Notes under the pieces: generated by a model | What the model was told of the DNA's origin: nothing | The model's database searches: none | Seen by the model: the letters and a program-made list of their open reading frames with translations, nothing else | IMG/VR virus record: IMGVR_UViG_3300045020_000060 | Coordinates: 1 to 41,661 of that record | DNA: 41,661 nucleotides | Reading direction: 5' to 3' (one strand) | DNA from: a virus | Translations under genes and position numbers: made by a program | Part shown: positions 24,710 to 30,535 of the stretch, one piece after another | How the letters are laid out: every line of letters begins with the position of its first letter | How positions within the stretch are numbered: position 1 is the stretch's first letter

Positions 24710-24730
24710 TTTTGTATTGCTTTTGTATTG
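24710..24730. promoter_or_regulatory. Tandem operator-like repeats
   Basis: TTTTGTATTG occurs at 24710-24719 and 24721-24730, a spacing of 11 bp or about one helical turn. They lie right behind the -35 box of the leftward promoter. Ribbon-helix-helix dimers commonly bind such phased short repeats cooperatively, so this is a candidate operator for the adjacent regulator. Confidence 0.5.
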
Positions 24731-24865
24731 GCATAACAAAGTAAAAAATATTGTTTAGTATTAAGAACTTACATAAAAAAATTTGGGAGGACAACTTGAC
24801 TGATAATCAACAAAAGCGCAGGATATTGATAACTTAAATTGTATATAGGGAGTAACTTAGAACAA

Positions 24866-24893
24866 CCAGCAGCCACCTGTAAGCCGCTGCTGG
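24866..24893 (+). other. First hairpin in the replication-gene leader
   Basis: CCAGCAGC (24866-24873) and GCTGCTGG (24886-24893) form a perfect 8-bp stem with a 12-base loop. It lies 98 bases before the replication start codon. The gap 24643-24991 holds only regulatory sequence: the promoter, the repeats, this hairpin and the next. Confidence 0.6.
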
Positions 24894-24916
24894 TCTCGAA
24901 ACAAATAATATTAATT

Positions 24917-24967
24917 AGGAGACACTTCCATAGCTCAACTCAAATTATAGTTATGGAAGTGTCTCCT
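24917..24967 (+). other. 16-bp hairpin in the replication-gene leader
   Basis: AGGAGACACTTCCATA (24917-24932) and TATGGAAGTGTCTCCT (24952-24967) are perfect inverted copies around a 19-base loop. The structure ends 24 bases before the ATG, leaving the AGGAGA ribosome binding site free. No T-run follows, so it is not a standard terminator. It may be a protein- or antisense-RNA-binding site controlling initiator synthesis. Confidence 0.7.
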
Positions 24968-24991
24968 GTCAATCATCACAGGAGAAAGATA

Positions 24992-25705
24992 ATGAATCAT
25001 AGTTTCGATGTCACCATTGCAGAACAATATGATGTAGATGTTGCAATCTTTTTAAACTGTATTGCCTTCTGGATTCAACAAAACATTGCTACCAAAAAGA
25101 ATTTTCATGACGGACGCTATTGGACATATAACAGCGCCGAAGCATGGAAGCTTCTATTTCCTTATTGGTCAACTGATAAAATAGACCGACTGATCAAAAA
25201 ATGTCTACAAGAAGATTTAATGATCCAAGGTAATTACAATAAGTCCACTTATGATCGCACTCGTTGGCTAGCATTAAGTGATAAGGCTGCAAAATTATTG
25301 AACATTACCATTCCGCAAAATTGCGGAATCGATTCCGCGCTGGCGCGGAATCTAAACCGCGAATCTGCGGAACCTATACCAGATAATAAACCATATATAA
25401 AACCAGATAAGAGAGAGAGCGCGAAACGCGCCAGCCAAGTTCCTACCGATTTTAAACCCACTGAACAGCACGAGCAGCTCGCCAAGGAGGTAGGTATATC
25501 CATCACTGACGAGTTACCGAAGTTCATTGATTACTTTTTAGGCACAGGTAAGGTACAGAAGGACTGGAATGCAACTTTTAGAAACTGGATACGCAAGGCT
25601 AGTGAATACAAACTGAACAATAAAGGGGCTAAAAATGGAAATCATCGCAACGAAACTACGACCGAATTCCTCAAACGAACCAACTCCTACATGGGATGGG
25701 AATAA
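24992..25705 (+). CDS. Replication initiation protein (lambda O-like arrangement)
   Basis: A protein of 237 residues starting at 24992 behind AGGAGA. Residues 1-105 look like a winged-helix DNA-binding domain (YWTYNSAEAWKLLFPYWS, then DKIDRLIKKCLQEDLMI). Residues about 106-145 are a low-complexity linker whose DNA carries the iteron-like repeats. The C-terminal domain (DFKPTEQHEQLAKEVGISI; KDWNATFRNWIRKA) matches the phage replication-protein tail related to DnaT. It should bind the origin within its own gene and recruit a helicase loader. It overlaps the next gene by 71 bases. Confidence 0.72.
   Translation: MNHSFDVTIAEQYDVDVAIFLNCIAFWIQQNIATKKNFHDGRYWTYNSAEAWKLLFPYWSTDKIDRLIKKCLQEDLMIQGNYNKSTYDRTRWLALSDKAAKLLNITIPQNCGIDSALARNLNRESAEPIPDNKPYIKPDKRESAKRASQVPTDFKPTEQHEQLAKEVGISITDELPKFIDYFLGTGKVQKDWNATFRNWIRKASEYKLNNKGAKNGNHRNETTTEFLKRTNSYMGWE
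25310..25415. other. Predicted replication origin inside the initiator gene
   Basis: Five TTCCGC/GCGGAA boxes lie in 62 bases: ATTCCGCAA-AA-TTGCGGAAT (25310-25329), GATTCCGCG-CTGG-CGCGGAATC (25331-25352) and CTGCGGAAC (25365-25373). The first two are perfect 9-bp inverted repeats joined by the 14-bp palindrome CGGAATCGATTCCG. An AT-rich stretch (25374-25412) follows directly. Iterons plus an AT-rich region within the linker of the initiator gene is the lambda O/ori arrangement. Confidence 0.65.
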
Positions 25706-26084
25706 GCAGCCAGCATTGATGCAGCTCTTGAAAGACATGTTTGCTATGTTCTGCGTGGTTTATGGTGATCATTGGCGTAAGCGTTTCACTGACGATCTGA
25801 TGGTAAAAGGTTTTTATACCCTTTGGCATGACGCATTGAAAGATTATCCTATGGCATTGATTCAGGCTGTGTGCGCCAAGGTTTATAAGCAAAATACATT
25901 TCCACCTTCGTTGGCTGAATTTCTTGAGATACTTCGCGCAGACTATAAGCAATGGCTACTTGATGAACAATCCAAGCAACGGCGCATTGAAGAATCACTT
26001 AGCCCAGAACAACTCGAACGCAATAAGGCTAAGATTGCGGATATCAAACAAAAACTCATGAGGAAATTACATGTCAATCGTTAA
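25635..26084 (+). CDS. Replication protein, possible helicase loader (lambda P-like)
   Basis: A protein of 149 residues with AAGGGG 6 bases before its ATG, starting inside the initiator gene. The middle (LLKDMFAMFCVVYGDHWRKR; GFYTLWHDALKDYPMALIQA; FPPSLAEFLEI) fits the pattern of small phage proteins encoded after an O-like initiator that load the host replicative helicase, including the typical FPP.laEFL motif. The C-terminus is a charged helix. No ATPase motifs were seen, as in lambda P. The assignment combines context and motif. Confidence 0.55.
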   Translation: MEIIATKLRPNSSNEPTPTWDGNKQPALMQLLKDMFAMFCVVYGDHWRKRFTDDLMVKGFYTLWHDALKDYPMALIQAVCAKVYKQNTFPPSLAEFLEILRADYKQWLLDEQSKQRRIEESLSPEQLERNKAKIADIKQKLMRKLHVNR

Positions 26085-26376
26085 CATTATTCGCGCCAGG
26101 ACTTCTGGTCATAGTTTGCACATAGTACCAAAACGAATACAATCGCCAAGGAGCGACGATCAAAAGACCCGCTACCCTACATACACCTTTGCGGAGATCG
26201 TGGCACCATTAGCATCAGGATTGGAATTTAGGCGGTCTGGATGGCCATGTGAACGTTTGTCTGTCGATAGGATCACTGGCAAGCTGATTATCAAGACTGG
26301 AACAATTTGTTATTACTGGCAACCAAGTATAGAGGACGTACAAGCCGATGACTATGAAGAATGTCACAGAGCATAA
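26071..26376 (+). CDS. DUF2829 / Tad2-like protein (possible Thoeris anti-defence)
   Basis: A protein of 101 residues starting at 26071 with GAGG 7 bases upstream. After a 35-residue basic N-terminus comes FAEIVAPLASGLEFRRSGW and then, near the end, WQPSIEDVQADDYEE. This fits the DUF2829 pattern F.EAl..L..G..v.R.gW followed by W.PS..D.lA.DW. One DUF2829 protein, Tad2, sequesters the signalling molecule of the Thoeris defence system; other members are uncharacterised. The N-terminal extension is unusual. It overlaps both replication-operon neighbours. Confidence 0.6.
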   Translation: MSIVNIIRARTSGHSLHIVPKRIQSPRSDDQKTRYPTYTFAEIVAPLASGLEFRRSGWPCERLSVDRITGKLIIKTGTICYYWQPSIEDVQADDYEECHRA

Positions 26377-26725
26377 GGCGAGTGAACATGAAGAATGTCG
26401 CGTGTTTTGGCAGTGGTTGCAATATTGTCCAGCCACGCGGGGGAAGGCATATCACATACCGAATGAAGGCAAGCGCAGTCTCACTATGGCAAGACGTTTG
26501 AAAGCGATAGGCTTATGTCCTGGGGTGCCGGATTATTTTATTGCGGTGCCGGTTGCGCCATACCATGGGTTGTACATTGAGATGAAATCCCAGACGGGTA
26601 TCTTAGCATTAAACCAAGCGGGTTGGTTACGGCAGCTCAATGCCAATGAATACTATGCGACGGTCTGCTTTGGGGCAGAGCAAGCAATAGCAGTTGTTAA
26701 GGATTACTTGACAGGTAAACTCTAA
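26348..26725 (+). CDS. VRR-NUC domain endonuclease
   Basis: A protein of 125 residues with a PD-(D/E)xK core: E15/E16 in the first helix, GVPDYFIAVP (D62), GLYIEMK (E78, K80), then a Q-rich helix (LALNQAGWLRQL). This is the small stand-alone VRR-NUC form common in phages, whose relatives cut branched DNA such as Holliday junctions or flaps. The ATG at 26348 lies inside the preceding gene with a distant AGAGGA. It is the last gene of the replication operon and is followed by an intrinsic terminator. It probably resolves replication or recombination intermediates before packaging. Confidence 0.8.
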   Translation: MTMKNVTEHKASEHEECRVFWQWLQYCPATRGKAYHIPNEGKRSLTMARRLKAIGLCPGVPDYFIAVPVAPYHGLYIEMKSQTGILALNQAGWLRQLNANEYYATVCFGAEQAIAVVKDYLTGKL

Positions 26726-26813
26726 TGGCATAATCTGCTTAGGTATCATCGCGATACACTCCTCGTTTGTACTGTATATATTTTACCTTAATGGTTGGTT
26801 ATTGTTATTATTC

Positions 26814-26840
26814 GGCGGTGTTAGAGCACCGCCAGTTTTT
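26814..26840 (+). terminator. Rho-independent terminator after the replication operon
   Basis: GGCGGTG-TTAGAG-CACCGCC forms a perfect 7-bp GC-rich stem followed by AGTTTTT. It separates the replication operon from the lysis genes. Anti-termination or a separate promoter would be needed to read through. The gap 26726-26856 also contains GTATC-ATCGC-GATAC and an AT-rich TGTATATATTTT box that could be a -10 element. Confidence 0.8.
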
Positions 26841-26856
26841 GGCCAAGGATATGGCT

Positions 26857-27045
26857 ATGGTCGAATTATCTAATAAATGTTCAAGTTGCTGTCATGCCGC
26901 TGTTTATGCCATAGTGGGATATAGCTGCGCCTATTACCGTTGCAATGATTGCGATCAGGCGTGCGAGATTATTTCTGAATTCAAGGATGAATCACGAAAT
27001 GACAGACTATCTCCAATCCGCGAAACAATTAATTTCTCTTCATGA
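26857..27045 (+). CDS. Small zinc-ribbon protein
   Basis: A protein of 62 residues starting at 26857 behind AAGGA. Two Cys pairs, CSSC (about 8-11) and CNDC (about 29-32), flank AVYAIVGYSCAYYRC and would bind one zinc. Similar short ribbons occur near phage lysis genes, but I cannot name a function. The C-terminal 18 residues overlap the lysozyme start. The ribosome binding site sits in the loop of a GGCCA-AGGATA-TGGCT stem. Confidence 0.65.
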   Translation: MVELSNKCSSCCHAAVYAIVGYSCAYYRCNDCDQACEIISEFKDESRNDRLSPIRETINFSS

Positions 27046-27439
27046 AGGATATCGTCAATATGCTTACACTGATAGCACTAATAACATCACTGTTGGTTAC
27101 GGTCGTAATTTATCAATTACTGGTCGGGGAATCAGCAATACGGAAGCTATCTACTTACTCGATCAAGATATTCTTTATTTCAACAGTAAGCTGCCTGGTA
27201 TTGTTCACAATTATGGCGATATGCCCGACTTTGCCAAAGTTGTACTTTTGGATATGTTATTTAATCTGGGCTTGCGCGGTCTGGCTGAGTTCAACGATTT
27301 CTTGGAACATATGGCACGCCACGAGTGGCAATGCGCTGCCGAAGCTATGCTTAATAGCAAGTGGGCTAGCCAAGTTAAAAGCCGTGCTATTACGCTTAGT
27401 GACATTCTTAAGACGCAAGGGTTAGGCCAATATGCTTAA
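26999..27439 (+). CDS. Endolysin: T4-type lysozyme (GH24)
   Basis: A protein of 146 residues. The catalytic triad E16 (SLHEGYR), D25 (YTDSTNN) and T31 (ITVGYGRNL) has the same spacing, 9 and 6, as E11/D20/T26 of T4 lysozyme. LDMLFNLGLRGLAEF is the conserved second-lobe segment. It cleaves the beta-1,4 bond between MurNAc and GlcNAc. There is no signal peptide or anchor, so it needs a holin. The start at 26999 follows AAGGA by 11 bases; 26987 is an alternative. A second frame inside it may encode that holin. Confidence 0.9.
   Translation: MTDYLQSAKQLISLHEGYRQYAYTDSTNNITVGYGRNLSITGRGISNTEAIYLLDQDILYFNSKLPGIVHNYGDMPDFAKVVLLDMLFNLGLRGLAEFNDFLEHMARHEWQCAAEAMLNSKWASQVKSRAITLSDILKTQGLGQYA
27060..27425 (+). 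CDS. Candidate three-TM holin nested out of frame in the lysozyme gene
   Basis: Inside the lysozyme gene, another frame is open for 121 codons from ATG 27060, with AAGGA 10 bases upstream. The protein has three strong hydrophobic segments (LTLIALITSLLVTVVIYQLL; IKIFFISTVSCLVLFTIMAI; LYFWICYLIWACAVWLSSTI) and a basic C-terminal tail ending FLRRKG. This is the topology of class I holins. No other convincing holin was found here. It may still be a chance by-product of lysozyme codon choice, as the overlap is complete. Confidence 0.4.
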   Translation: MLTLIALITSLLVTVVIYQLLVGESAIRKLSTYSIKIFFISTVSCLVLFTIMAICPTLPKLYFWICYLIWACAVWLSSTISWNIWHATSGNALPKLCLIASGLAKLKAVLLRLVTFLRRKG

Positions 27440-27644
27440 ATTGTGGCGAATATATAGGGTATGGTGTAATAAACGTCGAGCAGATTATATTGCAAATAAA
27501 GTGAGCAATGAAATTTGCAAAAAAATAGCAGTCTTAAATAGTATGAATGTTGAGATGCTTCGACGAATGAATGCAACGCTTGAACGCTGCATACTCACGG
27601 AAGATAAGCTAAAACGTAGTCTTGATAAAATTATGAAGGATTAA
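27432..27644 (+). CDS. Small basic helical protein of the lysis region
   Basis: A protein of 70 residues starting just inside the lysozyme end. A basic amphipathic N-terminus (MLKLWRIYRVWCNKRRADYI) is followed by a coiled-coil-like helix with ATLERCILTEDKLKRSLDKI. There is no true membrane span, but the N-terminus could lie on a membrane. The position suggests a lysis accessory or spanin-like role; no lipobox or signal was found. The next gene begins 2 bases after its stop. Confidence 0.6.
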   Translation: MLKLWRIYRVWCNKRRADYIANKVSNEICKKIAVLNSMNVEMLRRMNATLERCILTEDKLKRSLDKIMKD

Positions 27645-27646
27645 CC

Positions 27647-27952
27647 ATGTGGCAACAAGCATTGAAAGACGTTATACCTCTAGTAGCCCAACATGCGCCA
27701 ATGATTGCAACAGCGTTAGGGTCACCGGTTGCGGGGATTGCAGCGACAATACTTGCGAATGCTTTCGGTGTTGCAGCTAAACCTGCTGATTTATTAGATG
27801 CAATACAAAACCATACCGACGCTGCTAGCATCCTCTGTCAGTGCGACAATACTAGTGGTGGCATATTATCCAAGCTTGCGCAGAATGGTATGCCAAAGTA
27901 TGTGGAGGTCACGTTAAAGCTGGACTGGCGCGACAGTGCAGCACCGGTTTAA
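27647..27952 (+). CDS. Protein resembling the N-terminal domain of 3TM-holin-family proteins
   Basis: A protein of 101 residues with AAGGA 6 bases upstream of the ATG. The N-terminus (VAQHAPMIATALGSPVAGIA, then ATILANAFG) matches the Ala/Gly-rich start of phage proteins annotated as 3TM holin or gene-transfer-release holin. The C-terminal membrane segments of that family are absent; here the end is KYVEVTLKLDWRDSAAPV. It is either a shortened form or a soluble lysis regulator. Its last 44 bases overlap the convergent gene on the other strand. Confidence 0.5.
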   Translation: MWQQALKDVIPLVAQHAPMIATALGSPVAGIAATILANAFGVAAKPADLLDAIQNHTDAASILCQCDNTSGGILSKLAQNGMPKYVEVTLKLDWRDSAAPV

Positions 27953-28220
27953 CGTTCGGTTTCTTCGACTTAGGTTTGCGCTTTTTCTTATGGGTCAGTG
28001 GTAAGCCTTCTGCTTTCCGGCGTTTGTATTCTATGTAATTCGCAAGTTTACGTTGGTGATGATAGTCAATTTGTTTGAGTGCATCATTGACGAATTTCTT
28101 TTGTTCAGTACTGAGAGTCGCATATTCACGCATAGTAGCGGCAAGTATGTCTTTGTCGACCGTTTTGGTGCGTAAGTGCGATAATACAGCAAGGACACGG
28201 GAAGCAATGATATAGGTCAT
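27909..28220 (-). CDS. Basic hypothetical protein
   Basis: A protein of 103 residues. The C-terminal half is very basic (YKRRKAEGLPLTHKKKRKPK). The N-terminal half is helical (AATMREYATLSTEQKKFVND). It probably binds nucleic acid. It is the last gene of the leftward block 32256-27909 and converges with the lysis genes, sharing 44 bases of opposite coding sequence. An attenuator-like terminator lies just before its start, so it may be expressed at a reduced level. Confidence 0.6.
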   Translation of the reverse strand: MTYIIASRVLAVLSHLRTKTVDKDILAATMREYATLSTEQKKFVNDALKQIDYHHQRKLANYIEYKRRKAEGLPLTHKKKRKPKSKKPNVKPVLHCRASPALT

Positions 28221-28225
28221 AGGGT

Positions 28226-28253
28226 AAAAACCGCCTTCTTATTAGGGAAGGCG
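28226..28253 (-). terminator. Leftward intrinsic terminator or attenuator
   Basis: On the minus strand, CGCCTTC-CCTAATAA-GAAGGCG is a perfect 7-bp stem followed by GTTTTT. It lies between the 28270 and 28220 genes, 6 bases before the latter's ATG. It probably ends most transcripts of the leftward accessory block. Confidence 0.72.
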
Positions 28254-28269
28254 ATAGGGTAGGTGATCT

Positions 28270-28737
28270 TTAGAGATGAATCAACAACTGTTTGATATTG
28301 GTGACCTTCGATGCACGGATCTCGTAAGGGATATCAATATTTTTGCATAACGGGAGCTTCGTGTCACCAAACCATTTGAATTGTAGCCCACGATAGTTTG
28401 ACGAATTCGTCCAGAGTACGCGGAAATTTTCGCGAGATTCGTCTTTCCAGAGTTTCATTACCATATCATTATCGGGTGCGAGTGCAACGTTCATGCAATC
28501 GCGCGACGTTTTAGAAATGTCGATTTGCAGTCCATTAAGAATGTCTATACCAATTTTTAGCACAATATTAAGTTTACGTTTCTTAGGCGTTTCAGTGACA
28601 GTAATAAAAATCTTGTCGCGTGGAAAGCTACCAATAAGACCACGTTGCGAGTTTTTAAGGATGTCATGCCAGTCAATATGGTCTAGGTCAATTTTCCGTA
28701 AGATGTCCATCTTTGAAGCGGTTTGTAAAAATGACAT
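28270..28737 (-). CDS. Hypothetical protein
   Basis: A protein of 155 residues with AGAGG 7 bases upstream. It appears to be a mixed alpha/beta protein (DKIFITVTETPKKRKLNIVL; then KLWKDESRENFRVLWTNSS), ending in a basic/hydrophobic stretch. Cys is rare. No family was recognised. It lies directly downstream of a small two-TM protein. Confidence 0.6.
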   Translation of the reverse strand: MSFLQTASKMDILRKIDLDHIDWHDILKNSQRGLIGSFPRDKIFITVTETPKKRKLNIVLKIGIDILNGLQIDISKTSRDCMNVALAPDNDMVMKLWKDESRENFRVLWTNSSNYRGLQFKWFGDTKLPLCKNIDIPYEIRASKVTNIKQLLIHL

Positions 28738-28756
28738 TGTATTACCTCTTGGTTGG

Positions 28757-28885
28757 TTAAGAAAAAATTATAATTAGGATATAGCTAACAACTAATAATA
28801 AACGTGTAATGGGATTTAGTTCCTCCTTTGGGTCAAGTAGTCTTAAAAAGATTAATGTATAGATACCGAATAAAATTAGTTCCAT
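28757..28885 (-). CDS. Two-TM small membrane protein
   Basis: A protein of 42 residues, MELILFGIYTLIFLRLLDPK then EELNPITRLLLVV and SYILIIIFS. Two hydrophobic segments flank a short charged DPKEELNP loop, giving a hairpin topology. GGAG lies 8 bases upstream, and the start overlaps the preceding stop (TAATG), supporting translation. It could be an antiholin, a pinholin-like peptide or an early-expressed envelope protein. No family was recognised. Confidence 0.6.
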   Translation of the reverse strand: MELILFGIYTLIFLRLLDPKEELNPITRLLLVVSYILIIIFS

Positions 28886-29070
28886 TAGTTTAACTCCACG
28901 AAATCGTTATAAAGTTCATTGATACTGTGCTGACTTAGTTGCGTTAATAACATGGCTGCGAGATTTTCCTTCGTGCAATGTTCTATGAGTGCATTATGGA
29001 CACGTTCACGCTTAAGCTTGTCAGCTAATGTGGGTTTATTTTGTAAGCAATAGTCTATGGTGTAGGTCAT
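28885..29070 (-). CDS. Small helical hypothetical protein
   Basis: A protein of 61 residues (MTYTIDYCLQNKPTLADKLK), all helical, with AAGGA about 10 bases upstream and a start inside the stop of the preceding gene. No family was recognised. The N-terminus MTY resembles that of the 28220 gene (MTYIIASRVL), which may reflect duplicated leader sequence. Confidence 0.6.
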   Translation of the reverse strand: MTYTIDYCLQNKPTLADKLKRERVHNALIEHCTKENLAAMLLTQLSQHSINELYNDFVELN

Positions 29071-29477
29071 CGGGTAATTTCCTTTAGGTCAATGGTAATA
29101 GTGGTAGAATTGTCAAAATGGTCTTCGAGAATATCAGCGAGTTCTCTTAAGCAATCGCCATGGTCAGTGGTGAAGCATTCGCTTTCCCAATTGGCTGCAT
29201 GATTCCGTAAATCGCTGATAATGCCACGCATCTGCGTTTTAGTAATATCGCTGCAAAGGAAAAGTTGTTGAATTATTTTGTCAGGTTCCTTTCGACGTAT
29301 GCTACTACAATGCTGTTCGATTACCTCATGAGTTTTTGGCATTGCATTGGGTAGCTCATTTTCTTGGTGAAGTTTATTAAAACGAAAATAAGCATCTTTT
29401 TCAGAGTTTGCTTGAATTTCATAATCATAAGTTTCTTTAGTAGTAAGAGTTTGTGTGACAATATAGGTTTTAGACAT
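29067..29477 (-). CDS. Hypothetical protein
   Basis: A protein of 136 residues. A beta-type N-terminus (TYIVTQTLTTKETYDYEIQA) is followed by NSEKDAYFRF, a pattern shared with its upstream neighbour (TYKVTFYRTTVEADSIEVDA). The C-terminal half is helical with CLRELADILEDHF. GAGGA lies 9 bases upstream. The start overlaps the preceding gene by 8 bases. No family was recognised. Confidence 0.6.
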   Translation of the reverse strand: MSKTYIVTQTLTTKETYDYEIQANSEKDAYFRFNKLHQENELPNAMPKTHEVIEQHCSSIRRKEPDKIIQQLFLCSDITKTQMRGIISDLRNHAANWESECFTTDHGDCLRELADILEDHFDNSTTITIDLKEITR

Positions 29478-29673
29478 TATTTATATCCTCTACAGAGTAA
29501 ATATATTCTTCGATGACTTCTTCAAATTCGGGCTTTAGAAATAAGTCACTATTACATTCTTGCATTAACGTTTCGGCAAGTTTTTCTGCTTCTTCCGCAT
29601 TCTCCGCATCAACTTCGATACTGTCTGCTTCGACGGTAGTACGATAAAAAGTTACTTTATAGGTTCGGGTCAT
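29470..29673 (-). CDS. Small acidic protein with DpnD/PcfM-like pattern
   Basis: A protein of 67 residues. TYKVTFYRTTVEADSIEVDA then ENAEEAEKLAETL is the beta-beta-alpha order seen in small DpnD/PcfM-like and related phage proteins (kTY.Vt......iEV.A..eeEA...A). It is strongly acidic at the end. GAGGAA lies 6 bases before the ATG. The function is unknown. The preceding protein (29067-29477) shows the same strand pattern, hinting at a local duplication. Confidence 0.6.
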   Translation of the reverse strand: MTRTYKVTFYRTTVEADSIEVDAENAEEAEKLAETLMQECNSDLFLKPEFEEVIEEYIYSVEDINNV

Positions 29674-29969
29674 GATAGTTCCTCGTCTTCTGTAAAATCG
29701 ATCATAATGCGTTGTGGTATATTGCTATTAGGGGCAAACCATCCCCATACTTCATAAAATCCGTCACCAATAGGATTTGAAAATACAATACCTGCACCTT
29801 CATGGCCTAATTCAAAAGGAATGCTAAAATAATTTAAGCAATCATCATCTTCCGCCTCGGCAATGCGTTTAGGTGTAATGCTATTACCTACATAACAAGG
29901 ATCACAGAGCATAAGTAAACCAGAATCTACAGCAACATGACCCATTAGTTTTTTGGTGAGATTAGTCAT
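29670..29969 (-). CDS. Hypothetical protein with VDSG..DPCY motif
   Basis: A protein of 99 residues starting at 29969 with GGAG 10 bases upstream; an in-frame ATG at 30011 lies inside the preceding gene. The segment HVAVDSGLLMLCDPCYVGNS near the start is a motif I recognise from uncharacterised phage and bacterial proteins, usually followed by a beta-rich Asp/Gly-containing domain (GDGFYEVWGWF here). The role is unknown. It overlaps both neighbours. Confidence 0.6.
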   Translation of the reverse strand: MTNLTKKLMGHVAVDSGLLMLCDPCYVGNSITPKRIAEAEDDDCLNYFSIPFELGHEGAGIVFSNPIGDGFYEVWGWFAPNSNIPQRIMIDFTEDEELS

Positions 29970-30282
29970 TTTTAAATGCTCCACTGCAATCAAGTTTATG
30001 TGTACCGTCATAGCGTGAACATATTGGGCATATATTAAATCCAGCTAGCCGCATAGTTGATTCATAACATTCGCGAATCCACTCTGCTATATTGGCACCC
30101 GATTCATGCTCGAAGGGTTCCCATATGCCTATAGTGTCTTCATCGGCTTTTATGTGGTCTTCGCCGTCATAGTCATTGCGGATACATTCGAGTATTTCAG
30201 TAAAGGTGAAGGATTCTGGCCAACATGCAAGAAATTGGCCGAGTGCATGTTGTTCGCATTGGGATTGGGTAATGTTAGTCAT
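29962..30282 (-). CDS. Hypothetical protein with a CPIC motif
   Basis: A protein of 106 residues, acidic, with LGQFLACWPESFTFTEILEC and a C-terminal CPICSRYDGTHKLDC that may hold a metal. AGGAAG lies 8 bases upstream. No family was recognised. It overlaps both neighbours by 8 bases. Confidence 0.6.
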   Translation of the reverse strand: MTNITQSQCEQHALGQFLACWPESFTFTEILECIRNDYDGEDHIKADEDTIGIWEPFEHESGANIAEWIRECYESTMRLAGFNICPICSRYDGTHKLDCSGAFKND

Positions 30283-30535
30283 GTGTTTTCTTCCTATAAA
30301 ATTTTGTAACTGTTAATATTTGTTTTAGTATTACATCGCCATAGTGGAGCATTCCCCAAAAGTATCGTGGTAGATAGCGGTGACTATAGTGCTTTAATAC
30401 CTGTATATCTTTTGGGGTTATGTATTCTCTGCGTAAATGATCACGCAGGAAAAAAGCTTCATAAGCGTCCATGCTAATGTCATATACACGCTGTGAAGCG
30501 ATATTATTGACGATATAAAATGTTTCTTTACGCAT
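30275..30535 (-). CDS. Hypothetical protein
   Basis: A protein of 86 residues starting at 30535 with GGAA about 9 bases upstream; a longer form from 30652 would lie inside the preceding gene. It is rich in Tyr, Arg and His (LRREYITPKDIQVLKHYSHR) and ends in a basic stretch. No family was recognised. Confidence 0.55.
   Translation of the reverse strand: MRKETFYIVNNIASQRVYDISMDAYEAFFLRDHLRREYITPKDIQVLKHYSHRYLPRYFWGMLHYGDVILKQILTVTKFYRKKTHD

Noticed and set aside
27042-27425. ATG 27042 as the start of the nested membrane frame
   Set aside because: It has no Shine-Dalgarno; ATG 27060, with AAGGA 10 bases upstream, is preferred.
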